Part shown: positions 1 to 9,030 of the stretch, in pieces
Numbering within the stretch: position 1 is the stretch's first letter
Layout of the letters: every line of letters starts with the position of its first letter
Made by a program: the position numbers and the translations under genes
Origin: an uncultured Tenacibaculum sp.
Lineage (GTDB): Bacteria > Bacteroidota > Bacteroidia > Flavobacteriales > Flavobacteriaceae
Assembly: GCA_947497895.1 (NCBI GenBank)
Contig: CANMIL010000001.1
Location: 186,001-250,000, forward strand
DNA length: 64,000 nt
Direction: 5' to 3'
Notes under the pieces: model-generated
Told to the model about the DNA's origin: nothing
What the model saw: the letters and a program-made list of their open reading frames with translations, nothing else
Database searches by the model: none

Positions 1-671
1 CGAAAGGTAAAAGCTTGTCTTTTTTCTTTGTAAGGTAGCCATGTTATAGCTACAATAATACATAGTATAATGGTAGTATACCAGCAGAACCAAAACTGTA
101 AAGTTTGAGGCGTAAGGCTTAGTTTCTGAATTAGAAACTTATCGTATAACCCACTTGATGCTCCTAAGAAAGTAGCTCCAATAATGGCAAAAATCCATTT
201 ATTCGATTTAAAATCAATTCCTTCTTTTTTACCAATTCGAGAATATAAGAGCACGGATAATATGATTAAAAAGAAGCCTACCCATTGAAAACCATTTGGC
301 TGTTCATTGTAGATAAAAATAGCTCCTAAAAAGGTGAAAAAAGGTCCAGCAGATCGAATTGGAGTAACAATGGTTATAGGTAAATGCTTTAGAGCTTGAT
401 ATGCTAATATCCATGATGACGCCATAATTAAGGACTTAATAAAGATAAAGCCATGGTTTTGCCATGAAATATCACTGATATATAAGTTTATTCCTTTTAG
501 AGCTTCAGGATTATATTTAGAACCTAAATAAAGAGGAGTTAAGAGTAAAAAACCAGCAGTAATTGTTCCCAATAAAACTGGGAAAACTTCATTTCCTTTT
601 ACAGCGTGTTTTTTACATAAATTATGTAATCCTAAAAAGAGCGCTGCTAATAAACCTAAGTACATCCACAT
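1..671 (-). CDS. EamA/DMT-family transporter, 3' end outside window
   Basis: Reading the complement from an ATG at 671 gives an open frame of 223 residues with no stop, so the C-terminus lies left of the window. About seven hydrophobic segments are visible, beginning MWMYLGLLAALFLG. A motif TPIRSAGPFFTFLGAIF sits at the end of the first half, as in EamA-domain drug/metabolite transporters, which usually have ten helices in two repeats. It is probably an inner-membrane carrier for a small metabolite; the substrate cannot be told. Family call is fairly sure, function is not. Confidence 0.8.
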   Translation of the reverse strand, partial: MWMYLGLLAALFLGLHNLCKKHAVKGNEVFPVLLGTITAGFLLLTPLYLGSKYNPEALKGINLYISDISWQNHGFIFIKSLIMASSWILAYQALKHLPITIVTPIRSAGPFFTFLGAIFIYNEQPNGFQWVGFFLIILSVLLYSRIGKKEGIDFKSNKWIFAIIGATFLGASSGLYDKFLIQKLSLTPQTLQFWFCWYTTIILCIIVAITWLPYKEKRQAFTF

Positions 672-751
672 GGGGCGCGAAGATACCTATTCTTGGAAAT
701 AAACAGACTTTTTTAATGAAAAATAAACGCTTATAGAATTTTCAAATTTCT

Positions 752-2134
752 TTACTCAATTTTAAGTGTTGATTCCTCAAGTAATGTGAGGGTTTCTGGA
801 TAGTTTTTTAAATGTGCATTGAGTATTCGTTTTACATCCCTAGTATCTTTTAATGAAGTAATATTGTTTAAATACTCTTCTAAAGAAGCCTCTTTTGTAT
901 TGTTGAGATAGCCAAAACCTTTATAAAATCCGTTTAAAACAAGCACATATCCGTGTTCATCTTCTTTTAAACCAGATTGCTTAATAATAAAATTATCCTC
1001 CTTATATTTTATAGAGTCGAGCGCTTCTTTAACTCGAGCATTATACGATTTTATAGTTTCTTCTTTCTTACATACACCTCTGCATTTTTTTAGCTGATAG
1101 TGAAAACAACTATTTACATTAGTTTGCAAATGGCAATATTTAGGACATAGTTCAAATTTTTCACACAACTTTTCTACAAAAATTCGGGCTTCTGAAACCG
1201 TATAGAATTTAGTAATAGGATTAGGAACCAGCTTTAATTTATTCCAAGCAAGATGTATTATTCCCGATCTATCTTCGTATGAAAACAAACCGATACTTTC
1301 AGCAGTTCTTCTTTGAGCTCTATTGTATTTAGGATAGTGCTTTTTGATCTCAGAAGATTCTAATAATAAAGCCAATAACTCACTACCAGTTTCGGTATAG
1401 GTAATATCGGCAGTTGCCATACACATAGCTACTTCTTTTTTCTTTTTATCATAAAAATGACTGAGTACTCTTTGTTTTATATTGTTAGCCTTTCCTACAT
1501 ATATAATATCCTTCGTTTCATTTTTGAAATAATACACTCCTGTTTTTTCAGAAAGATTATCAAATACTGTTTTAGGAAGGAGTGGAGGAAGGATGGCTTG
1601 CCTTGAGCGAGGGTTCAAAAACGTAGAAATAACACTTTTTTCTTGTTCTTTATCTAGCTCTAATAGTTTCTTAAATAAGATTACCGTGGCATCGGCATCG
1701 CCTTTTGCTCTATGCCGATCATTAATTTTTATACCTTCTGAAGCACATAAATTACCTAAACTGTATGATTTTTTATTGGGTAATAACTTTCTAGAAAGTC
1801 GTACAGTACATAGTTTTTTACGTTTAAAACTAGAGCCGAGTGATTTAAACTCTTTACCGATGATTCCGTAGTCAAAATTGACATTGTGCGCCACAAAAAC
1901 AGTATCCTCCGTAATTTCATATACCTTTTTAGCTATTTCATAAAACTTAGGAGCATTGGTTACCATAGGCTGTGTGATTCCCGTTAAATTGGTAATAAAT
2001 GAAGGAATATTACTTTCAGGATTAACCAATGAAGTGAATTCGTCAACAACTTTTTCTCCATCAAAAACAAGAATACTTATTTCCGTTATTTTATCACCGC
2101 CATTTGTTTCTATATCGACAATCGAATATTTCAT
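752..2134 (-). CDS. DEDD 3'-5' exonuclease fused to a UvrC-type GIY-YIG nuclease
   Basis: The N-terminal ~160 residues are a DnaQ-like exonuclease. Exo I is DIE(T) at residues 7-10, Exo II is HNVNFDYG with D88, and Exo III is H141 with D146, so the DEDDh set is complete. A UvrC/Cho-like GIY-YIG domain follows from about residue 195: GVYYF at 199-203, YVG at 212-214 and R222. A cysteine-containing C-terminal region (about 315-365) resembles the UvrC-like linker. Proteins of this layout are common in Bacteroidota and are presumed to act in DNA repair, incising like UvrC/Cho and trimming 3' ends. It lies next to a damage-response polymerase cassette but is transcribed separately. Domain calls are firm; the biological role is inferred. 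Confidence 0.92.
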   Translation of the reverse strand: MKYSIVDIETNGGDKITEISILVFDGEKVVDEFTSLVNPESNIPSFITNLTGITQPMVTNAPKFYEIAKKVYEITEDTVFVAHNVNFDYGIIGKEFKSLGSSFKRKKLCTVRLSRKLLPNKKSYSLGNLCASEGIKINDRHRAKGDADATVILFKKLLELDKEQEKSVISTFLNPRSRQAILPPLLPKTVFDNLSEKTGVYYFKNETKDIIYVGKANNIKQRVLSHFYDKKKKEVAMCMATADITYTETGSELLALLLESSEIKKHYPKYNRAQRRTAESIGLFSYEDRSGIIHLAWNKLKLVPNPITKFYTVSEARIFVEKLCEKFELCPKYCHLQTNVNSCFHYQLKKCRGVCKKEETIKSYNARVKEALDSIKYKEDNFIIKQSGLKEDEHGYVLVLNGFYKGFGYLNNTKEASLEEYLNNITSLKDTRDVKRILNAHLKNYPETLTLLEESTLKIE

Positions 2135-2282
2135 ACCCCTATGTTTTAATTTTGAGTTTTAAGTGATGAATTATGAGTTTTTAGTTTCTTTCGTGGTATA
2201 ATTGTTTATATCTGCCGTTTTTAGTTTTATTTCTTTACTTAAAATTCAAAATTCAACATATACAACTTATAACACATAATCA

Positions 2283-3062
2283 TTACGATGCGCTGACCAT
2301 TTTTTCCAAAGCCTTTAATTCTACTCCTAATTGATTTAACATAGAAGCAATACTACTAATTTTTAAATCACGTTCATCATATTCCTGGGTATTAATACTA
2401 CATGTAAACTCCCATAATTCTAAAACTTCAGTAACAGGAACATGATATGATTGATAGTTTTTATTATCAGGAACCAACAATAAGGCGTTTCTTTCTTCTA
2501 TTTTATCATACACTCGCTTATAGGTCATTCCATCATTTGCAGTAACAATAATGTATGAAGTTCCGCTTTTTATATCACGAATATCATCTAAATACTTAGC
2601 CACTACATATGAACCATCTTTCATCGGTAACATAGAGTCTCCTTTTATAGGAAACGCTCTGTGTTTGCCAGTAGGCAAGAATGGAAGCTTTATTTTTTCT
2701 AACTGTTCAATATACTCTGGATCATCATAGCCTAATAAATAACCTGCCGATGATTTTACAGGAACAACTTCAATCAAATCTTCATTATCCATATCCACTG
2801 AAATAGGGAATAAAACACGTTGATTTCCGATCTCTATAAAAGAAGTATCAGTAGCGTAGGTTAAATCATTTTTGATTAATACATCTATAGGAAGAGTAAA
2901 ATACTCTGAAAATCGAATAAGCATATCAATAGGAGGGTCGGATCGTCCTTCTTCATAAGAGCCTATTTTAGAGCGAGTCATTTCAACTTCATCTGCTAAT
3001 TGTTCTTGAGTATATCCTTTTAGTTTTCGTAAATGACGAATGTTTTTTGCAATATGATTCAT
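2283..3062 (-). CDS. XRE-type repressor with S24 (LexA/UmuD-like) self-cleaving domain
   Basis: Residues 5-62 form an HTH_3/XRE DNA-binding domain (YTQEQLADEVEMTRSKIGSYE). Residues about 95-225 form an S24 peptidase domain. The autocleavage set is intact: Ala106-Gly107 as scissile pair, Ser143 in GDSM as nucleophile and Lys182 as general base. The 37- and 39-residue spacings are close to those of LexA (A84-G85, S119, K156). This suggests a repressor that cleaves itself on activated RecA and derepresses its targets. It is divergent, across 52 bp, from the dnaE-dinB pair, its likely target. It is not canonical LexA, because the HTH is of XRE rather than LexA winged type. Confidence 0.9.
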   Translation of the reverse strand: MNHIAKNIRHLRKLKGYTQEQLADEVEMTRSKIGSYEEGRSDPPIDMLIRFSEYFTLPIDVLIKNDLTYATDTSFIEIGNQRVLFPISVDMDNEDLIEVVPVKSSAGYLLGYDDPEYIEQLEKIKLPFLPTGKHRAFPIKGDSMLPMKDGSYVVAKYLDDIRDIKSGTSYIIVTANDGMTYKRVYDKIEERNALLLVPDNKNYQSYHVPVTEVLELWEFTCSINTQEYDERDLKISSIASMLNQLGVELKALEKMVSAS

Positions 3063-3065
3063 AAT

Positions 3066-3102
3066 ACTACAAATATAAGCAAGAAAAACTATTTTTTGTA
3101 GT
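3066..3102. promoter_or_regulatory. Candidate operator between repressor and dnaE-dinB
   Basis: The inverted repeat ACTACAAA (3066-3073) / TTTGTAGT (3095-3102) is perfect over 8 bp per arm with a 21-bp spacer. A tighter repeat AACTA-N7-TAGTT lies at 3087-3103. The left arm overlaps the repressor -7 box and the right arm abuts the dnaE -7 box. A dimer bound here could therefore silence both genes. That the S24 repressor binds here is inferred. Confidence 0.5.
3070..3077 (-). promoter_or_regulatory. -7 box for the S24 repressor
   Basis: On the minus strand this reads TATATTTG, an exact TAnnTTTG match, 7 bp upstream of the repressor ATG at 3062. It overlaps the left arm of the palindrome at 3066-3102, which would suit autorepression. 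Confidence 0.55.
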
Positions 3103-3110
3103 TAATTTTG
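3103..3110 (+). promoter_or_regulatory. -7 box for dnaE-dinB
   Basis: TAATTTTG is an exact TAnnTTTG match ending 4 bp before the dnaE ATG at 3115. If it is used, the transcript would be nearly leaderless. No clear -33 TTG is present, as might be expected of a tightly regulated promoter. Confidence 0.45.
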
Positions 3111-3114
3111 AGAA

Positions 3115-6108
3115 ATGTTTTTAAACAATCACACATATTACAGTTTACGATACGGAACAATCCCCCCAAAACGATTGTTAGAATTGGCTGAAAAACAAAA
3201 GCTTAAAGAGCTTGTGATTACTGATATTAATAATACTTCGGCTTATTTGGACATGGTTCGGTTATCTCCTAATTATAAGGTAAAACCAATACTTGGGGTT
3301 GATTTTAGAAACGGAGCGAAACAACAATTTGTTATGTTGGCTCAAAATAATAATGGCTTTGAAAAAATAAATGAATATTTATCCAGCTTTCTACATCAAA
3401 ACTCTTATGAAATCCCTAGAAAAGCAAAGGAATTACCAGATACTTTTGTCATTTACCCTTTTCAAAATGCGATTGATTTTACTCTAAAATCTAATGAATA
3501 TATAGGAATACGAAAGGAAGAATTGAATAGGTTAAAGTTTTCAAAATGGAAAAATAGTTTGAATAAAATTGTGGTGTTACAAACAGTAACTTTTGAACAT
3601 AAAAAAGGATTTAATACACATCGATTACTTCGTGCTATAGATAATAACACCTTGTTAAGTATGCTTCCTGTATCCGAACAAGCTTCTGAAAATGAAGGCA
3701 TTCTTTCTATAGAAGAACTTAAAAATGCTTTTGCTGAGTTTCCTCAAATTATTAAGAGCACACAAGATATACTGGATCAATGTAGTATTGATTTTGATTT
3801 CTCTGGAGAAACTCCTAAAAATCAAAAGGTATTTGGAGAAAGTGAAGAAGGTGATTTTGATTTACTTAAAAAATTAAGTTATGAAGGAATTTCGTATCGC
3901 TATGAGAATCCTACCAAAGAAATACATAAACGTATTAAAAAAGAACTAGATATCATCAAAGAAAAAGGCTTTGTCTCTTATTTCTTAATCAACTGGAAAA
4001 TATTAGAGTATGCACGATCTCAAGGCTATTTCTATGTAGGTAGAGGGAGTGGAGCTAATAGTATTATTGCTTATTTATTACGTATTACTGATGTTGATCC
4101 TGTGGAATTAGATTTGTATTTCGAACGTTTTATCAATTTATACAGAAAGAATCCGCCTGATTTTGATATTGATTTTTCTTGGACCGACAGAGACGATATT
4201 ACCCGTTTTATTTTTGAAAACTTTAAAAACACAGCTTTACTAACGGTTTATAATACCTTTAAATACAAGGCTGCTATCAGAGAGTTAGGAAAGGTATTTG
4301 GGCTTCCAAAATCTGAAATTGATGTACTATCCTCAGGTAACTATAACTATAATAGTTTAGATAAATTATCGCAGTTAGTGGTTATTTATAGCGCCTATAT
4401 TGAAGGTTTTCCTAACTACTTAGGAATTCATGCAGGAGGTATTTTAATTTCTGATAAACCTATTTATTATTACACGGCAACTTTCATGCCCCCAAAAGGC
4501 TATGCTACGACACAATTTGACATGGTAATAGCAGAAGATGTTGGTCTTTACAAGTTTGATATTTTGAGTCAACGTGGTCTAGGAAAGATTAAAGATGCAG
4601 TTGAAATAGTGAGCTATAACCACCCTGATAAAGAACCAATAGATATACACGATATTCAGCGATTTAAAGAAGATGAACGAATCAAATATTTACTCAGAAA
4701 TGCCAAGGCGATTGGATGCTTTTATGTAGAATCACCAGCCATGCGAATGCTACTAAAAAAACTACGAGTTGATGATTATTTAGGACTTGTTGCCGCTAGT
4801 TCTGTTATTAGACCAGGAGTAGCTAAATCGGGTATGATGCGTGAGTATATTTTACGATTTAGAAACCCAGAAAGAAGAAAAGATGCACACCCAATAATGT
4901 TAGAAATTATGCCTGAAACCTATGGGGTCATGGTATATCAAGAGGATGTTATTAAAGTCGCACATCATTTCGGAGGTTTAGGTTTAGGAGAAGCTGATAT
5001 GTTACGTAGAGGAATGTCAGGAAAATTCAGGTCTAGAGAAGAGTTTTTAAAGGTAAAAGATCAGTTTTTTTTAAACTGTAAAAACAAAGGAGAAACATTA
5101 CAATTAACCCAAGAAATATGGGCACAAATAGAAAGCTTTGCAGGGTATGCTTTTGCTAAGGGACATTCGGCTTCTTATGCAGTAGAAAGCTATCAGAGTT
5201 TGTTTTTGAAAGCTTATTATCCTTTAGAGTATATGGTTGCTACTATTAATAATTTTGGAGGGTTTTATCGCACAGAACTCTATGTTCATGAAGCCAGAAT
5301 GCATGGCGGAATTATTAAACCTCCTTGTATTAATAAAAGTTATAATGAAACGGTTATCTACGGAAAAGAAATATACATTGGTTTTATGTTTTTGCAATCT
5401 CTAGAAAGTAAAACCATTAAAAAGATACTAGAAGAACGCTCAAAAAATGGTGCTTTCGAGAGTTTAGATGATTTTATTGATCGCGTATCTATCTCTATTG
5501 AACAGATAGCTATTCTTATCAAAATACGAGCGTTTGATTTTACGCAAAGAAACAAACGAGCTCTTTTATGGGAAGCTCATATGAAAATTAGCAAAGTTAC
5601 TTTTGAAGAGGAACGACCTACGTTATTCAAGTCTAAACGAATTACACATAAAACCCCCGAATTGTTTTCTTCTGCATTAGAAGATGCTTTTGATCAAATA
5701 GAATTATTAGGCTATCCATTATGTAGTCCTTTTGATTTATTAGTAGAAGAGAGCCCTTTTCTCATGAAGGTGAATGATTTACACTTGTATAAAAACCAAT
5801 TTGTGACGATTGAAGGCTATTTGGTAACCACTAAAAAAACAAGTACCTCGAATGGTAAACCTATGTTTTTTGGTAACTTTTTAGATAGAGATGGTTATTT
5901 TATTGATTCCGTGCATTTTCCTCCCATAGCAAAAAAGTATCCGTTTAGAGGAAAAGGAGTTTATCGCTTATACGGGAAAGTAATTGAAGAATTTGAGTGT
6001 ATAACTATTGAAGTGAGTAGTATGCAACGTTTAGCAATTATTGAAGATCCTAGGTATGCAGATAGTAGAAAAGCGCAACGTCCACGTCCTAAAAGAGATG
6101 CATCATGA
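3115..6108 (+). CDS. dnaE: DNA polymerase III alpha subunit, DnaE-like (damage-inducible type)
   Basis: This is a C-family DNA polymerase of 997 residues, shorter than a replicative DnaE (about 1160 or more). The N-terminal PHP domain starts at once (MFLNNHTYYSLRYGT) but looks degenerate, since the usual TDH metal motif reads TDINN. The palm motif PDFDIDF gives catalytic D349 and D351, and the third aspartate is D482 in KFDILSQ, so the polymerase site is intact. GRGSGA precedes the palm. An OB-fold region lies near residues 880-980. The gene overlaps dinB by ATGA and is divergent from the S24 repressor. By analogy with dnaE2/imuC cassettes it is probably an error-prone lesion-bypass polymerase, not the replicase. 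Confidence 0.9.
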   Translation: MFLNNHTYYSLRYGTIPPKRLLELAEKQKLKELVITDINNTSAYLDMVRLSPNYKVKPILGVDFRNGAKQQFVMLAQNNNGFEKINEYLSSFLHQNSYEIPRKAKELPDTFVIYPFQNAIDFTLKSNEYIGIRKEELNRLKFSKWKNSLNKIVVLQTVTFEHKKGFNTHRLLRAIDNNTLLSMLPVSEQASENEGILSIEELKNAFAEFPQIIKSTQDILDQCSIDFDFSGETPKNQKVFGESEEGDFDLLKKLSYEGISYRYENPTKEIHKRIKKELDIIKEKGFVSYFLINWKILEYARSQGYFYVGRGSGANSIIAYLLRITDVDPVELDLYFERFINLYRKNPPDFDIDFSWTDRDDITRFIFENFKNTALLTVYNTFKYKAAIRELGKVFGLPKSEIDVLSSGNYNYNSLDKLSQLVVIYSAYIEGFPNYLGIHAGGILISDKPIYYYTATFMPPKGYATTQFDMVIAEDVGLYKFDILSQRGLGKIKDAVEIVSYNHPDKEPIDIHDIQRFKEDERIKYLLRNAKAIGCFYVESPAMRMLLKKLRVDDYLGLVAASSVIRPGVAKSGMMREYILRFRNPERRKDAHPIMLEIMPETYGVMVYQEDVIKVAHHFGGLGLGEADMLRRGMSGKFRSREEFLKVKDQFFLNCKNKGETLQLTQEIWAQIESFAGYAFAKGHSASYAVESYQSLFLKAYYPLEYMVATINNFGGFYRTELYVHEARMHGGIIKPPCINKSYNETVIYGKEIYIGFMFLQSLESKTIKKILEERSKNGAFESLDDFIDRVSISIEQIAILIKIRAFDFTQRNKRALLWEAHMKISKVTFEEERPTLFKSKRITHKTPELFSSALEDAFDQIELLGYPLCSPFDLLVEESPFLMKVNDLHLYKNQFVTIEGYLVTTKKTSTSNGKPMFFGNFLDRDGYFIDSVHFPPIAKKYPFRGKGVYRLYGKVIEEFECITIEVSSMQRLAIIEDPRYADSRKAQRPRPKRDAS

Positions 6109-7319
6109 ATGAACGCTCAATAGTACATATGGATTTAGACACGTTTTTTGTGTCTTGCGAACGATTAAAAGATAGTCGTTTAATAGGAAAACCTGTACTC
6201 ATTGGAGGAACTTCGGATAGAGGAGTAGTGGCTTCTTGTAGTTATGAAGCTCGTACATTTGGTATTCATTCTGCCATGCCTATGCGTATGGCAAAACAAC
6301 TGTGTCCAGAAGCTATTGTATTACGTGGAAATGCTGGTATTTATACAAAATTCTCTGAATCAGTCACTGAAGTTATTAAAGAAATGGTTCCTTTATATGA
6401 AAAAACATCCATTGATGAATTTTATATTGATCTCACAGGAATGGATCGTTTTTTTGGTTGTCATCAATTAGCTACGAATCTTCGAAAACGGATTATCAAA
6501 GAAACAGGCTTACCTATATCTTTTGGTTTATCAATCAATAAAACAGTATCTAAAATAGCTACAGGAGAAGCCAAACCCAACAATCAAATAAAAATAGAAA
6601 AAGGAACAGAAAAGCCGTTTTTATCACCTTTATCCGTTAAGAAAATTCCCATGGTTGGCGAGGTAACTTACAAGTCGTTATGTGACTTAGGGATTAAGAA
6701 AATTAAAACGGTTCAAGAAATGCCTATTGAAATGATGTCGCGGGTATTTGGTAAAAATGGAATTTCTATATGGAAAAAAGCAAATGGTATTGATCATAGC
6801 CCTGTAGTACAATATCATGAGCGAAAATCCATTTCAACAGAACGTACTTTTGATAAAGATACCACTGATGTTCGTAAATTAGAAAGCATTATTGTAGCAA
6901 TGACTGAAAACTTGATTTATCAATTACGCAGAGGGAATAAACTAACCGCTTGCGTAACTTTTAAAATCCGCTATTCTGATTTTCAAACCTATACTTTGCA
7001 GCGTAGAATCCCTTATAGTTCTGCAGACCATAAAATCATTCCTTTAGTAAAAGAGTTGTATAAAAGTTTGTATAAAAGGCGTTTATTGGTACGTTTAATA
7101 GGTGTAAAGTTTAGTCATTTAGTAGAAGGAGGGTATCAAATTGATTTGTTTGATGATAATGATAAAATAATCAATCTTTATCAGGCTATGGATAAAATGC
7201 GTGAACGTTATGGAGATCGAGCAGTTATACGAGCCACTGGAATGGAGGCTAAAAGTATTTCAAGATGGAATCCATTTACGGGAGAGCCACCTCCTTTATT
7301 GCCCAATCGAAGACGATAA
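6105..7319 (+). CDS. dinB: Y-family DNA polymerase IV (DinB)
   Basis: This 404-residue Y-family polymerase has all catalytic carboxylates: D10 in HMDLDTFF and D104-E105 in SIDEFYIDLTG. It is therefore an active DinB rather than the inactive ImuB found beside dnaE2 in many Proteobacteria. The YEART motif, the GLSINKTVSKIAT segment, a helix-hairpin-helix thumb (KIPMVGEVTYKSL) and the little-finger domain follow in order. A beta-clamp-binding peptide QIDLFDD lies near residue 345. The start overlaps the dnaE stop as ATGA, implying translational coupling. It probably acts in translesion synthesis with the upstream polymerase under the S24 repressor. Confidence 0.93.
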   Translation: MNERSIVHMDLDTFFVSCERLKDSRLIGKPVLIGGTSDRGVVASCSYEARTFGIHSAMPMRMAKQLCPEAIVLRGNAGIYTKFSESVTEVIKEMVPLYEKTSIDEFYIDLTGMDRFFGCHQLATNLRKRIIKETGLPISFGLSINKTVSKIATGEAKPNNQIKIEKGTEKPFLSPLSVKKIPMVGEVTYKSLCDLGIKKIKTVQEMPIEMMSRVFGKNGISIWKKANGIDHSPVVQYHERKSISTERTFDKDTTDVRKLESIIVAMTENLIYQLRRGNKLTACVTFKIRYSDFQTYTLQRRIPYSSADHKIIPLVKELYKSLYKRRLLVRLIGVKFSHLVEGGYQIDLFDDNDKIINLYQAMDKMRERYGDRAVIRATGMEAKSISRWNPFTGEPPPLLPNRRR

Positions 7320-7469
7320 AATATTATTTACTGATACTTACAGTTTTAAAATAAATCATGAGAATTATTGAAAAAAATTAAGTTAAAATTTAAATTTTAT
7401 CAAGTCTTGTTTAAAATAATAACTATATTCGGATCACATTTATTTAACCAAAAATAAAAAACTACTAGA

Positions 7470-7700
7470 ATGAAAAAATCAATTTTAAATTTACAAGGTA
7501 CTAAGAAATTAACTACAGAAACATTAAAAGAAATCAAAGGAGGATTCTTCTATGAGCCAGTATGTGGAGGAGATGGATCTTACATCTATCAAAACGGAGC
7601 AAAAGTATGTTGCTATGTTCCACCAGCTGACAATTGTACTCCACGCCCTGGTTATGATTGTCTTCATTCAGGTGTAGATCAAGGAACTTACATTTGCTAG
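7470..7700 (+). CDS. GG-leader RiPP/bacteriocin-like precursor peptide
   Basis: This 76-residue peptide has a Bacteroidota double-glycine leader: MKKSILNLQGTKKL, then LTTETLKEIKGG at residues 14-25. The core is short, with six cysteines, glycines and prolines. Such peptides are normally cleaved after GG by a C39-peptidase ABC exporter. No C39 transporter, lanthipeptide synthetase, radical-SAM or YcaO enzyme lies in this window, so it is an orphan precursor that would need a maturation system elsewhere. It stands alone and ends in a strong terminator. The leader motif is seen directly; an antimicrobial or signalling role is inference. Confidence 0.8.
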   Translation: MKKSILNLQGTKKLTTETLKEIKGGFFYEPVCGGDGSYIYQNGAKVCCYVPPADNCTPRPGYDCLHSGVDQGTYIC

Positions 7701-7722
7701 ATATAGCATTATAAAATAATTG

Positions 7723-7764
7723 AACACCTATTTAAACTTCTGTTTAAATAGGTGTTTTTTTTTT
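7723..7764 (+). terminator. Rho-independent terminator after GG-leader peptide
   Basis: There are perfect 15-bp arms at 7723-7737 and 7742-7756 (AACACCTATTTAAAC and its complement) around a TTCT loop, followed by a run of T to 7764. Confidence 0.9.
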
Positions 7765-7940
7765 GTGTAAAAACCTTACTTATAGATTTTTAAGATTGAA
7801 ATAGCGTGAAATATTTTTTACAAGAAAATAAAGTGAAATTTACTATGTAATAACCTAAAGGCCTTTTTTAAAGTTTATTATAACTGGCGGATTCCGAAAA
7901 GCCAAAAAAGAGTAGGAAATATTAACTAAAACTTAAAATT

Positions 7941-8231
7941 ATGGGCGCATGTTCAAAGCAAACATTTAATAATGTATCGGAAAACTCTTGGGATAAAATA
8001 AAAAATGCCGTTCAAAGCGAGCTAGGAATTACAATTTCTACTGACAACGGTAACGCTACTAAAGACGGTTTCACAATTTCTTGGAATTATATAGCGAGTA
8101 AACAAGAATTGGACATTCAAGCGGTTGACTCTCCCTGGTATGTCCCTTGTTCACTTATTAACAATAAAATACACAGTTTAATAGAAGGTGTTTTACATAG
8201 CGAAGCGGCTAAAATAACACAGATGGTATAA
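7941..8231 (+). CDS. Unrecognised 96-residue protein
   Basis: This small soluble protein starts MGACSKQTFNNVSENSWDK and has no signal peptide or membrane segment. Two short tryptophan-containing stretches (ISWNYIAS and SPWYVPC) suggest a compact alpha/beta fold. I recognise no family. The ATG at 7941 follows an A-rich leader, and the gene closes with its own terminator at 8247-8270, so it is a monocistronic unit. Confidence 0.6.
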   Translation: MGACSKQTFNNVSENSWDKIKNAVQSELGITISTDNGNATKDGFTISWNYIASKQELDIQAVDSPWYVPCSLINNKIHSLIEGVLHSEAAKITQMV

Positions 8232-8246
8232 TTGTCATAAAAACAC

Positions 8247-8270
8247 AGGAAGCCTTAGGGCTTCCTTTTT
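8247..8270 (+). terminator. Terminator after the 96-residue gene
   Basis: AGGAAGCC (8247-8254), loop TTAG, then GGCTTCCT (8259-8266) and more T. The left arm ends right at the stop of the convergent gene at 8255, so the hairpin may serve both strands. Confidence 0.8.
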
Positions 8271-8818
8271 ATACTTCTTAGTAATTTCCAAATCGCATTA
8301 TCAAAGCTTTTAGGTGAAATTCTAAATAGTAGAGTACTTTTTCCTTCTTTTTTATTAAAGTATTGACTTACTGCAATATTTAACTCAATCATTTTTCCTG
8401 TGTGAAACCCATCAAAAAGCTTCATCTTACCAGTAATATTAGTCGTATTACCACCTTTTGATAAAAAAAGAGCATTGGGTCTAGGGAAAGTGGTTTTCCA
8501 ATGATTAGGAATCATTAATCCTTCAAAATATCCTTCAAAGTTCTGTTCTATTTCTTTAACTGTTAAAGGCTTTTTCCTCTTAACATTCCAAGCCATTATT
8601 AACGACCAAAACTGATCACTTTTCGGATTTGACCAATATGGAGAGAAACGTAGCTCTTCAAAACCATTTAAATCCACTTTCGGTGCCCAATCAACAGGGA
8701 ATTCTATAATCTCTTTATTCCAATTACTATCAGTCAGAATGGACTTTTCTTCATCTATTTGAGAGAAAACAATAAAAGAAGATAAAACTAAAAGCAGACA
8801 GCATATTTGATGTTTCAT
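8255..8818 (-). CDS. Secreted protein of unknown function
   Basis: This 187-residue protein has a clear signal peptide (MKHQICCLLLVLSSFIVFSQ, cleavage near residue 19-20). The mature part is rich in aromatic residues and basic at the C-terminus (SIKRKP), and looks like a small periplasmic or secreted domain. I recognise no catalytic motif. It is transcribed alone and is convergent with the 7941-8231 gene. Confidence 0.65.
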   Translation of the reverse strand: MKHQICCLLLVLSSFIVFSQIDEEKSILTDSNWNKEIIEFPVDWAPKVDLNGFEELRFSPYWSNPKSDQFWSLIMAWNVKRKKPLTVKEIEQNFEGYFEGLMIPNHWKTTFPRPNALFLSKGGNTTNITGKMKLFDGFHTGKMIELNIAVSQYFNKKEGKSTLLFRISPKSFDNAIWKLLRSIKRKP

Positions 8819-9030
8819 AAATAATATTTTGAAGCAACTTAATCGTCTAAAGCGTAAAAAACTTCAAATGAATGTCAAAAAAATGCAAAACATCATTTTA
8901 TCAATTAAAGCTAGTATTATATATCGTTAATTTTATTGTAGAATCATATTTTACTCTGACGAAATTATCATTTACTCATAAGAAACCGCTTTTTTACAGG
9001 TATTTAGCGTAAAAATTAAAATCACATCTT

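Noticed and set aside
1593..1871. Open frame of 92 codons on the plus strand
   Set aside because: It lies antisense within the exonuclease/GIY-YIG gene, has no promoter or recognisable motif, and the other strand clearly encodes a conserved enzyme.
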